Below, piece after piece: positions 12,414 to 24,775 of a stretch of DNA of 64,000 nt (position 1 is the first letter of the stretch; each line of letters begins with the position of its first letter). The notes below the pieces were generated by a model. The model was not told the origin of the DNA. It was given only the letters and a program-made list of their open reading frames with translations, and searched no databases. Source of the stretch: Rotaria sordida (taxonomy: Eukaryota > Rotifera > Eurotatoria > Philodinida > Philodinidae); assembly GCA_905250125.1 (NCBI GenBank), contig CAJNOL010000397.1, positions 62,001 to 126,000 of the forward strand. The letters are read 5' to 3'. A program made the translations under genes and the position numbers.

Positions 12414-12932
12414 GATTCTTTCTTTTTTTTTTTTACTTTTTGTTAAATCTAAAGATTTTAATATATTATTCACGAATGAAATATTTCAAAAAAAAGAAAA
12501 GTCTTTTCATTATTGTTGATCTTGAAAGAAAATTAACCAATGAAAATCAAGCGCTGTTAATATGTAAGAAAAAAAATCATTAATAAACAAACTTAAAAAA
12601 TGTTTTTTTTTGCTTTAGAAATTTCTCTTAAGAATTTTTATTTAAAGAAAAACAAATCAAAATTTCCACAATCCATCAATTACCATTTGGACATATGTTT
12701 ATTGCCACAATTGTAAACATCGTTTTTCGTAGTTTCAATCAACAAACAATAAATGTATAGAAATTAAATACAATAAAAAAACAAAAAACAAAGAAGAATT
12801 CTCTATAGATTGAACTTATTTGAGAAATCACAGATAGAAACACTTTCATTGAATTCTTTGAAGCAAAATTATTATTAAATCTATAATGATTTTAGATTTT
12901 GTTTGAACAGAAAAAAGGTATTTGAAAAAAAA
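12414..12932. promoter_or_regulatory. divergent upstream region between PRPF38B and the COX8-like gene
   Basis: 519 bases between two genes transcribed away from each other; it presumably carries both promoters. Very AT-rich with A and T runs. No TATA box or other element could be singled out with confidence. A TTTGTTTGAACAG acceptor-like site at about 12899-12910 precedes the + strand gene by 22 bases. Confidence 0.35.
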
Positions 12933-13264
12933 ATGTCAAGTCTTTTGACACAAGTAGTTCGTCGTCAGGCATTAATGATGATGCCTCGTCGTGCTGAAAG
13001 TTCTCTTATACAAGCAGGTCCACCAATAACTAAATTGACGAAAACAGTATGAAAAACTTGATCTTCATACATACATTTCTTCTTTGTAATTTTATAAATA
13101 ATTTTTAGGAAAAACTCACTGTATTAGGTATGTTCTTTCTTGTACCAATGATCTATCCACTTTATGTTATGGCAAATTTACAAAAATATAATGGTTCAAA
13201 TCGTACATTGGCAAAGAAGAAGAAGCAAAGTTCAAAAACCGAGAAGAAACAATCTGGCAAATAA
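12933..13264 (+). CDS. small single-pass mitochondrial-type protein, COX8-like
   Basis: Exons 12933-13046 and 13109-13264; 89 residues. The N-terminal 25-30 residues are basic and hydroxylated (VVRRQALMMMPRRAESS), like a cleaved presequence. One hydrophobic segment (about residues 43-60, VLGMFFLVPMIYPLYVM) is followed by ANLQKY and a Lys-rich C-terminus. Size, single helix and a P..V...L..Y pattern after the helix resemble cytochrome c oxidase subunit 8, but this family is short and weakly conserved, so the name is tentative. It could be another small respiratory-chain or membrane subunit. It is the upstream neighbour of PDPR on the same strand, 228 bases apart. Confidence 0.45.
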
Positions 13265-13384
13265 GTCAATAAATCCTCATGTTTATCCGTCCCACAAGAC
13301 ATTGAACCTAATAGATTATTCCTTTTTCTTTTTTGTTCTTCTTTCGTACTCCTATTTGGGTTTGTTTTTTCTCTTATTGTCATC

Positions 13385-13402
13385 ATAAATAAAATAAAAA
13401 AA
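13385..13402 (+). terminator. polyadenylation signal after the COX8-like gene
   Basis: AATAAA at 13388-13393, followed immediately by further AATAAA-like units, lies about 124 bases after the stop. It sits about 75-90 bases before the acceptor that precedes PDPR, a spacing like that seen between cistrons resolved by trans-splicing. Confidence 0.45.
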
Positions 13403-13461
13403 TATAGCATAGTTCCCTGTTTAATTTTAAAATTGAAAATTCTCTTTTGATGAGATGATTT

Positions 13462-13506
13462 AGATTTTTTGTTTAGATGCTTGCAAGCTTTCATGCTGCA
13501 GCATAA
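13462..13506 (+). promoter_or_regulatory. splice acceptor and overlapping uORF at the PDPR start
   Basis: GATTTTTTGTTTAG ends at 13476 and looks like a 3' splice site, with no matching donor seen between it and the upstream gene. The next bases are an ATG (13477-13479) that opens a nine-codon reading frame ending at TAA 13504-13506. The PDPR ATG at 13493 lies inside this short frame in another phase. Ribosomes that start at the first ATG would pass the PDPR start before terminating. Confidence 0.45.
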
Positions 13507-16500
13507 AATATTTTCTAATGGACATTATCTATTAAAGAACAAATTACATTATCAAATATCATATATTCTTCGTCGTTTAGTTTCATCTGAACAACATGAA
13601 TCACCTACAATACCACATCCTATTCATCCAAATCCAATATTACAATTAACAAATAAAATTCCATCATCATGTTATATTCTTATTGCTGGTGGTGGACTTA
13701 TTGGACAATCAGTTGCTTATCATTTAAGTGAATGTGGTATTAAAGATATTGTTTTAGTCGAAAAATCAAAGTAATATTTGATTTAAGGGGAAAAAGTGTT
13801 CATATATATATGTCAAAATCGATAGGTTAGCTTCAGGTGCAACATGGCAAAGTGCAGGTCAAGGAATGCATTTACAAAATACGTTAATTCAAACACATTT
13901 TACGCAATATTCAAGAGAATTATATGAAAAATTACATAATCAAGGACATGATATTGGTAAATTTTTGATAGAAAAATTTATTATTATTATTATTTTTTCT
14001 TTTGTGCTTATTAGGTTTCTCTGAAAAAGGTAGTCTATGGATAGCACAAACAGCAGATCGATTACATACATTAAAACGGCAATACGCAATTATAAAAGCT
14101 TTAGGAATTGATTGTGAAATATTAAGTGTTGAAAAAATTAAAGAAAAACTTCCTATTATTGATCCACATGAAGTTTGGGTAAAGTAGAAAACATTAAAAA
14201 ACAATGTATTTTACTTTTTGTTTTTCGTTTTAGGGTGGTCTTTGGATTAAAAATGATTTTATGATTGATCCTGTACCACTTGCTTTAACATTTGCTAAAT
14301 TAGCAATAGAAAATAGTGAATAAAAAAAAGAAAAAAAATATTCTTATAAATATCAATAATTTATTTTTTGATTATTTTAAGGTGTTAAAATCGTTGAAGA
14401 TTGTTATGTTAAAGAAATTTTAACTGAAAAACAACGTGCTGGACAATATGATCGAGTAACAAGTGCTGTTACATCACAAGGAAATATTAAATGTGACATA
14501 TTTATTAATTGCACAGGAATGGTAGAAAATTTTTGTTTTTCTTTTCTAACTTAATAAAACAAAATTCAATTATTTTTCTAGTGGGCTCGTGAACTCGGAT
14601 ATCAATCTTCACCAGGTGTACGCATACCTACATTAGCATGTGGTAAGCTTTAGAGATTAACATATTTAGATAAGAAAGCAGCTGTTGTTTTAATAAGAGA
14701 AACCATGAACATTTAGACAAGGGTTTTGGGTAGCTACACCCATTCTCTACAAACATTACCATGGAAACATCACAGATCATGACAGACACCTTAGCAACGC
14801 ATGATGACAGATTGTAATAGACGTTATTGATAAACGACCACCATAGGGGACGGAGCCACAAGGCTTGCGTAGGTTCAAATACTTTTTTTTTCTTTTTCCA
14901 TTAGATTGATAGATTTGAGTAGTGTATTATGTTTTTGTTTGCTAAATGTTAATATTTTCCAGCGTCTAATAATAACATTTTCTCAGTTGAATAGACTTAT
15001 GAAGGAAGTCCTCTAACTGATTAATCATTTTGAAATTCGAACTATGTGTGGATGTAGACTCTAATGAGCTATGAATATCTTGAAAAGAGCTCGGAACTCG
15101 TAGCTTATTGCTTATGAGATACTGCACTTTTACAGCCTTTTTAAAATCAATACCATGATCCCTTTCAGAAATATTAGGAAATTTGTACAGAGAAAGATAT
15201 TAACGAGAATAGTTTATTATGAAAGTTTTCGGTCTTTTGATTTGTTCCTTTTCTGAAATAGATACGTCAAATCTGCAGATCTATACAGTTGTTATCATTA
15301 TTGTATCTTAGGATAGGAACAACGAAAATATCTAAATCTTTCATAATTAGCTATTCTTAGTGAGTCTATTTTCCATAGAAGATTTCAATTCAAAATTTGA
15401 AAAGATTCTAAGGGAAACTATGGCATTAACTAAAAAACAAATACTGTAAAAATGGAGTATCTCAGTAGTAGTGTGCTAAGACCTTGAACTCTTTCCAGTG
15501 TATTCATAGCTCATTAGGATCTACATGATGCACATAGTCTCAACTCAAAAGCAACTAATCAATTGGAGGAGGGACTTTCCTCGTTAAACGAAGTTTTTGT
15601 GGAAATATTGAGTTTTATATAAGTAAATATTAGATCATACATTGGCAACGACTTGAAATGAGGACCCTTGATTACAAACGAAGAAGAACTGTACAAAAAA
15701 TCTAAGCCAAATTAATTTGAATCTATCTAAAGTTTTCTTTGCCTTCGGTGATTAAGATTACATTCCTATTTTTTCACTAAAACAAATCAAAAGCTCTTCT
15801 TTCGAAGGTCACATTTCTATGAACATAGACATTCGCATGTATGTTCAAATTTTGTTTTGATCTGCACTAGTGTTATACGTTGCAAAATGTTAGCTCAAAA
15901 AACGAAGTACTAATTGTATTTCATCTAAATCACATTCAAAATTTTGTCTTCTCTCATTTTCAGCTTCTGAATGTGAGTCTTATAAAAAAAAATGAACTAC
16001 TTCTTTATTGCATTTCTGAAGAGGATGAAGAAGAAGTGTGTGTGTGTGTGTGTCCTAAAATAGATCGAATAAAACAATGTTCTTGTAATTAACAACAGCA
16101 ACTATATTATGTTTCACACTTTAATCTCACAGAGATTTTCCTAATAACTTTATTTTTTGAAATATTATGTTATATATTTAGAATACGTCTGTTTAAAAAC
16201 AAAACCAATATCAAATTTTCCAAAAGATATTCCTATTGTTCACAATCCAGATGAACGTTTTTATATTCAACCATTAGCTAATGAAAGTGTTTTAATCGGC
16301 GGTTTTCTTCGTGAGTCAAAGCCAATTTTTTTAAATGGTGTACCAGATACATTTAATTATTCACTTTTACCTGATAACTGGGATGATTTTCGTAAGTTAT
16401 TTTATTTTATTTTATTTTTCTCAAATAAACTCTTAATTATAAAAATCTTTCATAGATTGGATATTAAACAATAGTATCAAACGACTTCCTATTCTTGGTT

Positions 16501-19500
16501 CAAGTGAATATGACACATTAATAACAGGTGCTGATAGTTTTACACCTGATGGTCGATTAATTCTGAATGAATCTGCTGAAGTTAGTCATTGATTTATATA
16601 TCAATTAATAATAAATTTTCTCTTTAGATTGATAATTATTTTGTTGCATCCGGAACTAATGGAAATGGTGTAGCACTTGCCGGTGGTGTAGGAAAATATA
16701 TTTCAGAATTAATACATACAGGAAATACAAATATAAGTACATGGCCTATTGATATACGTCGTTTTATGCGTTTACATACAAATAAAAGATTTTTAAAAGA
16801 TCGTCTACGTGAAATACCTGGTAAAATTTTTATTCATTAAAATTTCTTTTTTTGGTTTTGTAATAGAATCTTTTAGGACAACAATATTCTTTAAAATATC
16901 CAACTTATGGTATGTCATTATATCGTACAGGAAGAAAATTACGTGTATCAGCATTACATCCAAAATTACAAGCATCTGGTGCTGTTTTTGGTGAAGTACT
17001 TGGATATGAACGACCACTATTTTTTAATTTAGATGAATTTGAAAAACGTATTTAAAAAAAAAAATTTTTGATGTTTTTTTTTTATTTTTGCATTATTTTC
17101 TTGTTTATTTTAAGGTGAAAATATAGAAGATCTAAGTAAACAGGGTACATTTGGTAAAGCACGTTGGTTTAATATTGTTAAACGGGAATATAATGCATGT
17201 CGCAAAGGTGTTGCTGTCATTGATATGACATCATTTACAAAATATGAACTTAAATCAGCTAATCGAAGTGTTGTTGATTTTCTTCAAATGCTTTGTGCTA
17301 ATAATATTGATAAACCAATTGGTAGTGTGATTCATACAGGTATGTTAAATGAACAAGGTGGTTATGAAAATGATTGTTCTGTTATACGTCTTGATGATTA
17401 TCAGTAAGATATAAAAAAAACAAAAATATTTTTTTGAAATTGTTATTTTCTTTCTTTTTTATATTAGTTTTCTTCTTATAAGTCCAACTTCACAATCAAC
17501 AAGAAATATGCAATGGTTAAAATCTCATGTACCAGAAGATGGATCAATTTTTCTTTCGGATGTAACATCACTTTATACAGCATTGAATGTTATTGGACCA
17601 AAAGCTAAATATTTATTAGCAGAATTAAGTGATGAAAATTTTAATGATTTTGCAAGAATGACTTGTCGAGTAAGTAAAAAAAAACGCGGAGTTCAAAATT
17701 TCGGACCGCATCTAAATTCCTCTCATTATTTCTCATAGACAACCTTATTTCTATGAATAATTTGCACACTCCATAGTGCTTAGCAGTATTCATTAAAAAG
17801 TATTTATCAGCAACACGCATTGAGATCAAACAACAGTCTTAGGATCAAAGCAGACTGCTGAATACTACGTTTTATTGAAAATGCATGCCATTACGCACTA
17901 CGGAGCATATCAAATATTTTCAAGGATTTCGGGTTTTTAGGAAAGTTAATGAGAGAAATTTGGTTCCGAGCCGGAAGTTCTATATGACTTTCGGTTTAAC
18001 CTGAAAAGTCACCGAAATTTCGCATCGAGCCAGAATTCACGTAATCCAGTAAAAAAAACAAAGTTTCCAATTTAATTAAAATTTATTTATTTTAAAGGAA
18101 ATTGATGTTGGTTTTGTTAGTCATATTTATGCAATGAGATTAACACATACTGGTGAAGATGGTTTTATGCTTTATATTCCATCCGAAGTAAATAATTACA
18201 GAAATGTTTTATTTAAGAAAAAAAAACAATAAATCATTGATATATTTTAGTATGCCTTATGTGTATATGAACAGTTAATGGAACAAGGAAAAGATTATGG
18301 AATAATTAATGCTGGGTATGAAGAGATTTAATTTGTAGTTTTAATTAAATTTATTTTTTGTAGTTATTTTGCTCAACGAACTCTTCGAATTGAACGAATG
18401 TACGCATTTTGGGGACAAGATATAGATAAAAAAACAACACCATTTGATTTAAATCGTGAATTTCGTGTTTCATTTGACGTATGAATTTAATATTTTAATT
18501 AATTCAAATATTTATTTTTTTTTCTTCTTCTAGAAAGAATTTATTGGTAAAGAAGCTTTATTAAAACAAAAAAAAGAAGGTATACATAAGAGATTTATAC
18601 AATTTCTTCTTGAAGATCATGACAAAGATGCCGATCCATGGTAAATATTATTTTTTTTTATCCAACTTAATCAATTTTTTTCGTCAGGCCATGGAGTGGT
18701 GAACCCATTTATCGTAATGGTGAATTTTGTGGTTTTGTTACTTCTACGGCATACGGTTTTACGCTCGGAAAACAAGTATGTATTTAAGACCTACCAAAAA
18801 TAGTGGCGACAGCATTTTAAATCCTTAGAAAAAGCTTTCTCTCTATATGATTTGATAGTTAAAACAATGCTCTACATTATAAACATCGACGAGAATCGTT
18901 CAATATAACATAGAATGTTTATAAAGGAGGACGTCAAGCAAATATAAATCAAAATATTTGCTTTATCACTGTCTGCTTCCTTTTAAATACAATTTATTAA
19001 ATAGTTTTTGACTTTTAATATTTGAAATTTCTTTTAACTAGATGGATTTCAAACATCACGTTCATATTCTACTTAATCAAGTTTAAATGTTATTATTAAT
19101 GACTTGTAGAAATAGGCAAGTTAAGTTCTCCGAATCGGGCATCATGTGATTTTTGTTTATTCGACTTAATCAAACAAAATCAAAACAATTGCAAACCGTT
19201 GCAATAGAGTGTATATAACCGGGATTAGGAATGTTCTGATGTCTATGAGTCAACAGATAGACTTTTCAAGATAGGAAAAGGAAACATACGTTCATGAGAA
19301 ATCAAATTTATCTCGCTTTACTTTTATGCTTACACTTCTTTTTTAAGCTATAAGAATATTTTAGTTCTTTCAAGTGTACGTGTAGATGAAGGAAACACGC
19401 TTATCCACGCTCAGAATGACTAAAGGATGAAAAAATATGCAAGTCATAATAGTTTGAAAAGCATAAAAATAAAACGAAATAAATTTAATTTCTCATAATC

Positions 19501-20078
19501 CCTTCGGAGGATTACCCTCTCCGGAGTAGAACGATTATTTCGAACATTTAATGAAATGAAGACTTGCTGAATTTGTTTCTATATTTCTTTTTTTGTTTTA
19601 TCATCACCATTTTTTTTATCTATCCTAGTACGTATGTAGGTGACTAAGCATCAGAGGGGACGAGAAAAAAATATGATCTATTATTACTGTAAGATATCAT
19701 AATAAATAATTCTTATCAAAATTTTATTATTATTATATTAGTTGAAGATTGATCAAAGTATCACAGAAATGTAGAACATTATTTTTATTATCAGAACATA
19801 TAGAGAGAAAGTTTCTTTAAGTATTTTTCTAAAGAATTAAATTACCTTCATCATTACTATTGATATACTTCTTAAATAAATTGATTATTCTTATTATTTA
19901 TTTATCATTCAAGGTATGCTTGGGATATGTTCATGCACCAAAGAATGAAAAAATCACAACAAATTATATACGCGGAGCAAAATATGAAATTGACATTGGT
20001 ACAAAACGTTTTAAAGCACGTCCTAATTTGTATCAACCATCTGAAATGGGTCCTACAGTTCAACTCAGTACACCATAG
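13493..20078 (+). CDS. PDPR: PDPR, pyruvate dehydrogenase phosphatase regulatory subunit
   Basis: Mitochondrial flavoprotein of the dimethylglycine/sarcosine dehydrogenase family that regulates the phosphatase acting on the pyruvate dehydrogenase complex. Eighteen exons: 13493-13770, 13826-13956, 14015-14178, 14234-14315, 14382-14521, 14582-14642, 16182-16391, 16456-16580, 16628-16820, 16877-17047, 17115-17403, 17468-17669, 18098-18187, 18251-18315, 18364-18478, 18534-18640, 18688-18775 and 19914-20078; 891 residues against about 880 in mammals. An N-terminal presequence is followed by the FAD motif IAGGGLIG (about residues 64-71). PDPR-type blocks include DFM.DPV, INCTGMWAREL, SFTPDGRL, VIDMTSFTKYEL, HTGMLNEQGGYENDCSV, IRGAKYEIDI and the C-terminal aminomethyltransferase-like domain. 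The donor after 14315 is GTGAAT, weak but required by the frame. DMGDH or SARDH are less likely because VIDMTSFTK and NEQGGYENDCS follow PDPR. Confidence 0.93.
14643..16181. repeat. long PDPR intron carrying a foldback element and a TG run
   Basis: 1539-base intron, more than twenty times the usual size here. A foldback of about 620-670 bases lies at about 14985-15615. The left arm includes CTAATGAGCTATGAATA, AAAGAGCTC and TGAGATACT; the right arm carries the same blocks reversed (TATTCATAGCTCATTAG and AGTATCTCAG) at about 15440-15530. Inner segments (TTTTACAG..., CCATGATCCC/CCATAGTTTCCC) also pair. A (TG) microsatellite of about nine units is at about 16036-16053. No coding content found. 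Confidence 0.6.
17670..18097. repeat. 428-base PDPR intron with repeat-like insert
   Basis: The insert at about 17690-18045 has weak inverted ends (TCTAAATTCCTCTCATTA against TAATGAGAGAAATTTGG) and a block GTTCCGAGCCGGAAGTTCT.TATGACTTTCGG that resembles GTTCCGAGCCAAAAGTAGG.TCTTGACTTTCAGG at about 9680-9718 in an eEFSec intron. This suggests two old copies of one dispersed repeat. No gene recognised. Confidence 0.4.
18776..19913. other. last PDPR intron, 1138 bases
   Basis: Donor CAA|GTATGT and acceptor CATTCAAG|GTATGC are fixed by the protein reading KQ-VCLGYVHAP. The intron is AT-rich. Apart from short pairing elements such as CTTCGGAGG/CTCCGGAG at about 19502-19525, I see no convincing inverted repeat or coding content. 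Confidence 0.5.
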
Positions 20079-20289
20079 AATATAAATAGTATAATAATTA
20101 AGCACATTTTCAACTTTATATTAATAAATACGCAAGCAATATGCATGAAATAAACCTTAGATTATAGTATTTGAAATCAGCACAATTGACAAAAAAAGAA
20201 TAGCAAGTCTTATTTATTTTTTTCTTCGCATTATTTATTGTTTTGTATGTGGCTATATTTTTTAATAAAATAAAATAAAGGAAAAAAAT

Positions 20290-22083
20290 TTATGAAATCC
20301 ATTTTTCAATAAGTGCAACAACTTGTTGACGTGCTTGTAAAACACTTGGTGGATCAGCTGGATTTGCTGCACGTAAATCAAGATGATGAGCACCACCTGT
20401 TATATATATAGCTGGAAGACTTGGAGCAACTGTTGTAACAAGTCCACCAGATGACCATGGATCAAGATTTCCATTTGTAAAAGCAATATTTGAATAATAA
20501 CGAAAATCTGTTATATTTTTACCACCAAATTCAATATATGGCCATTCAAAACGTGGTCGAATTTTCCATTGAGCATAACAAGCATCAGAAAATGCTTGAA
20601 AATCCCATGATTGTTTTTCAAACATATCATTTACACCATCAGAACACATTGGCATAACAAATTCAGTACATGATTGATATGACCAACCTAAATCACCAAG
20701 ACTTGGTGAACCTAAACAAAAAAGAAATTTTGTTGTTTTTTCTTACAATAAAATTAAACTAATAGATTTATATTGTTTGTTTACCTTGTGAACCTGTATC
20801 AAAACATTCCGTATGACCAGTATAATTAAAAAATACATTTGTTCCTTTAACTATTCTTCGAACAATATCTTCATCATCATTTTCAGTTTCTAATGATGAT
20901 GATGTAACATTTGCACAAAATGCTCGTGCTGGAAATGCAGGTAAATCAGCTAAAAATGATGTTGGATATGGATAATCAACCATAGCTATATTTCCATACA
21001 TATCAAGTAACCAATCTTTTAATTCATCAACTGTTTTTAATGGACGACATAGTTTAAATAAATTAGTTAAACGTTCTAAACCAGTTGGATTTGATCCAAT
21101 ACGATTAATAGCATCCCATGATGATCGAACAATATCAACACATTGTGAACTTTCAAGACGAAAATCTTGAGTAACAATCTTTAAAAATAAAAGAAAAAAA
21201 AACAAATTATAATTATAATTATAATATCAAATTTAAAAAGAAAATTTACACGAGAAAATAATTCACATGGTGTTGTCATTTGAAGAATAGGTGCTGATGC
21301 TGCATGTGCACCAACAACAACATGTGGATATTTCATTCGAAAATAAGCTGCTAACATTCCACCATATGATCCACCAAAAACAACTACTGGACTTTGTTCA
21401 GCACCTTTAATCGAACCACGAATATAATCAAGTAAATATGCATAATCAGCAAGTGCTTGACCACTTGTCAAATATCTTGCTAAAAAAATAAAAATATTTC
21501 AAATACAATCTTTGATATTAAAATTATTTACTATATTCCGGATTTGAATATGATGCATTTCCATATGGTAATGATGTACCATAATAACGATGTTCAGCAA
21601 ATACAACCATAGCATTAAATATTGGTGCAATATCCCACACTAGAAAATATTCAATACAAAACAAAAAGAAAAGGAAAATAACAAATTCATTAACTTACTA
21701 AAACCAGTATTCTCACAGAAAAGATCAATATCGCCTAAACAAAAAAAGAAAAAAGAAAGCATTTAGAATAATTTTTTTTGTCTATTAAAATTTTGAATCA
21801 AACCTTCATTTCCTGCATAGAAAAAAATTGGTCTTCCACTTTCCCAATAATCTGTATTTAATGTATATCGTTGTTGATATGTATCCATATTCAAAAAACC
21901 AAAATGATCAACTTTTTGTATAAATATTCTAAATTGTCTACATCGATCGTCACGAATACGATTTGTTGAATGATTTATAATATTTAAACGACGTGGTTTA
22001 ATCCATTTTGATGATGATAATTCGACAAAAACCAGAAGAAAACAAACGATGAAACAAAATTTCATAATAATATTAGTCGTCAT
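20290..22083 (-). CDS. PRCP: lysosomal Pro-X carboxypeptidase (peptidase family S28)
   Basis: Serine carboxypeptidase that removes residues after proline, expected in lysosomes or secreted. Exons 5' to 3': 21804-22083, 21699-21734, 21532-21639, 21250-21479, 20785-21178 and 20290-20711; 489 residues, normal for S28. A signal peptide follows the second Met ([19 protein letters not shown]). The family blocks [22 protein letters not shown] and [18 protein letters not shown] (catalytic Ser) are present. The Asp and His of the triad are in [11 protein letters not shown] and [12 protein letters not shown] is preferred over DPP7 because of GAHHLDLR and TNGVDDMFE-like [10 protein letters not shown]. 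The ATG at 22081-22083 directly follows a TTTCCTCAAG acceptor-like site. The stop faces that of PDPR 211 bases away. Confidence 0.93.
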
Positions 22084-22102
22084 CTTGAGGAAAAAAAAAG
22101 AT
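22084..22102 (-). promoter_or_regulatory. splice-acceptor-like site abutting the S28 start codon
   Basis: On the minus strand a pyrimidine tract TCTTTTTTTTTCCTCAAG ends exactly before the ATG of the peptidase. No good donor is visible in the preceding 100 bases. It may be a trans-splice site or the 3' end of a longer 5'UTR intron. Confidence 0.4.
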
Positions 22103-23620
22103 AAATAAATGAATAAAAGAAATAGAACTAAAAGCTCATATCATAGTTAACAAAATGTTTAAGAAAAAAAAGATAAAGATAGATATGTAACCGAATCATC
22201 ATGATATGACATTCTTTATTGATAATAAATAATAAAACAGAAGAAAAAAAAAATGTCGTCGAAGTGAATTTCATTGAGTTTTAACATTAGCATCAATTAT
22301 AGTTCTTGTTTTAATTTTTACCATTTAGTTTTGTTTCATTATCTTAATCATTTATGGAAAAATAAATTATAGTTTAATATACATTTTTACGAACTTTCCA
22401 TGAAATTTTATTTTCCTAGTCTTATATGTATTTCGTTCAGGATAGCTTCAATCATATTATGTCTATTAATAAAAACTAATTCTTCTTCTTTGTCATCAGT
22501 GCCGCTCCGAGCGAAGGATCCCAGGATAAGCACTTCTCAATCTTGAAAAATTTTCGGTTTGTTTCAGCATTTCATTGTTATTTTGCTCATTGATACCAAA
22601 AAAAAAGACGCTCAACCCTCTCTCAAACTCGGCCAACTTTAGTAAAAATCTTCCAATCGGCCTCGGGACACCACCGTTTGTCATTATCATTTTCAAATGC
22701 AAAACTTATAACTTCACCCATTATTTCGTGACTAAAAATTCCCAAATAATAAAAAAAAACAACAATTTCCTTCCACTCACGCACTTATCGTTTAGTTTTA
22801 TTCAAAATTTTGTTCAATACCAATCATACCATTAATAGATATCTTTGAACTAAATTCTATTGATTTAAAATGTTTGATAATTGACCATCGATTTCATCCA
22901 AATGATTTATCTGATTATGTGTATCAATTATATTTTTAATCGATTGACATCAAATTTTCTAAATCAAAAGTAACAAAGACAAAAAAAAAACACCGATATC
23001 TATTAAATTCAATTATTCACAATGTTAATTATCGCATCATCATGAAAAACAGCAACCTTGAATAGTTTTCATATTCTATGTCTTTTTTGTCGAGACACTT
23101 CACGTTTGAATAACCATTGTCAAAATAACAGAGATGTCCATGACGATCCTATCGCGATGGTACCAATGGCGTGAAAGATAATTCAAACACAGGATTCCGA
23201 TAGTGGCTGCTTCTATTTTAGGGAGATTGTAAGATTGTATAAATTTCTACCCGATGTGAATGTCTGCAAGTCCAATAATCAGAATCGTGATGAATCTGAT
23301 GGATTTAGTCTAACTGTATTAATTTACGATACTGACGGAAGAGATTTACGATACTGACGGAAGAGATTTTCGAAGAATTTCTCCAAAAACCATCGCGGTA
23401 GTGGCAAATTTCCAGTCACAATGAACATCTATGCCAAGTCATCATATAAATATTTCTTAGTCTCATAATAATTCAATTAATACAAAAAACAACTAATGTC
23501 GAATTCAAAAGAGAGACATAAAACTAAAATTTTCTTTGTTTAATGTATTCTGTATTTTAAAAAACACATAGAAGGAAAAACTGTTGTAATAATAACAAAT
23601 TTTGATAGTTGATCATCATT
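22084..23620. other. 1.5 kb gene-free region upstream of the S28 peptidase
   Basis: No exon chain recognised. A GC-richer patch at about 22497-22690 carries ATTTTCGG and CGGCCTCGGGAC motifs like those near 7840 and 26260. A 22-base unit is duplicated in tandem at 23322-23365 (ATTTACGATACTGACGGAAG plus two bases). Weak inverted similarity joins about 23130-23160 and 23385-23430 (ATCGCGATGG against CCATCGCGG). Confidence 0.45.
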
Positions 23621-24775
23621 TTATCTTGAAGAAATAGACGAATGTTGTTGATTTTCAATAATTGACTTTTGTTGTGGTGCATAAAGATTTTCAATGGTGA
23701 CCTAAAAGAAGGAAAATCTTTAGATAAATTCTAATTCTTAAAAAAAAGTATCCGTACTATAAGATCAATACGAAAATTTTTTTTCTGCTTTTTTTTTTTA
23801 TTAATTTCTCTAATTCACCTGTCTTCGTATGACTCCAAGATTTTCTTGTCCAAACTTTAACAATTCAGCAATCTTTGATGCATCTTGTATATTACGATTT
23901 TGATGAAATTCTTCACGTACTCGTCGAAGAAAATATTCACTAAATAAGATTAAATCAATCAAATAATATATATAGGATAGGTCATAAATAACACTACGAT
24001 AAAAATAAAAAAGAAATATCTCTATGTCAGCTCAATTAAATCGGCTGATTTTTTTATTTACTATTTTTCATAGGGATAAGGCAAGTATAAGTATTACTGT
24101 TGGTATCATGAAAGCAATTTTATCTGTTATCAGTTAAGAAAATTATATATGTAACGTTTCATAGATAATTTTCATTTGTCATCTAAGAGAATAATAATAA
24201 GAATTCAAAATGAACTTTATTTAGGAAACTATTGCGATGTAAATCAAGAAAATTTTCAGAACTAGTTAGTTTAAAAGTTAACGATTACATGCAAGGAAAA
24301 TAGTACTCAATGGGTGATAACTATGCGTTTTACTTATAGAGCACGAATTTCAACATTTTAAACTGACTGTTTTTGAAAACTTGCTCTGTATACATCAATA
24401 TAATTATCACTCAATAAAGTTTGTTTTGACTTATTCTCTTCGATGAAAACTAAAAAATATCTATGAAATTTTTCATATGTATTTTTCTTAATTGACAATA
24501 GATGAAATTTCTTTAGTGAAGTTAAAAATATAACTTGATAGTATAAAAAACAGACAATCTTTAAATAAGCTTTTATCACTAATCAAAACATTAGTTCTTT
24601 CGAGCGAACTGAAGCAGAGATATGTCAATTTTTTTCATCTCAGTGTTATTTATAATCTATTCTATATATATATAAAATAATAAAAAATTTACCGATAATT
24701 GTAAAGTGAAAATTTATGACATTCATGAAGTAATTGTTTATATAGAATCAAAACTGATCGTTGTGTTGAAGCCAT
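23621..24775 (-). CDS. LYRM4: LYRM4/ISD11, LYR-motif subunit of the mitochondrial cysteine desulfurase complex
   Basis: Stabilises NFS1 in the mitochondrial iron-sulfur cluster assembly complex together with acyl carrier protein. Exons 5' to 3': 24693-24775, 23819-23939 and 23621-23701; 94 residues, as expected. The protein opens with an ISD11-like stretch: VLILYKQLLHE (the LYR motif reads LYK), FSLYNYR, then FLRRVREEFHQNRN and LGVIRRQVTIENLY. ISD11 is preferred to other LYRM proteins because of YNYR and the GVIRRQ block. The middle intron is 753 bases and holds no recognisable gene. The start codon follows a TTTCTTTTTCTAG acceptor and lies 88 bases after the MRPL33 stop. Confidence 0.9.

Noticed and set aside
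12414..12473. N-terminal extension of PRPF38B
   Set aside because: The extended frame begins with GTG and is Lys-rich without similarity; the first ATG at 12411-12413 leads directly into the conserved core.
13162..13494. 110-codon minus-strand frame over the COX8-like gene end
   Set aside because: Antisense to the second exon of a supported gene and to its 3' region; residues are low complexity.
14828..14890. Possible tRNA or SINE (GGTTCAAATA box followed by T run)
   Set aside because: No A box at a proper distance and no cloverleaf can be folded; a single B-box-like word is not enough.
23110..23440. Possible foldback around ATCGCGATGG / CCATCGCGG
   Set aside because: Pairing outside two short blocks is weak; noted only in the spacer description.
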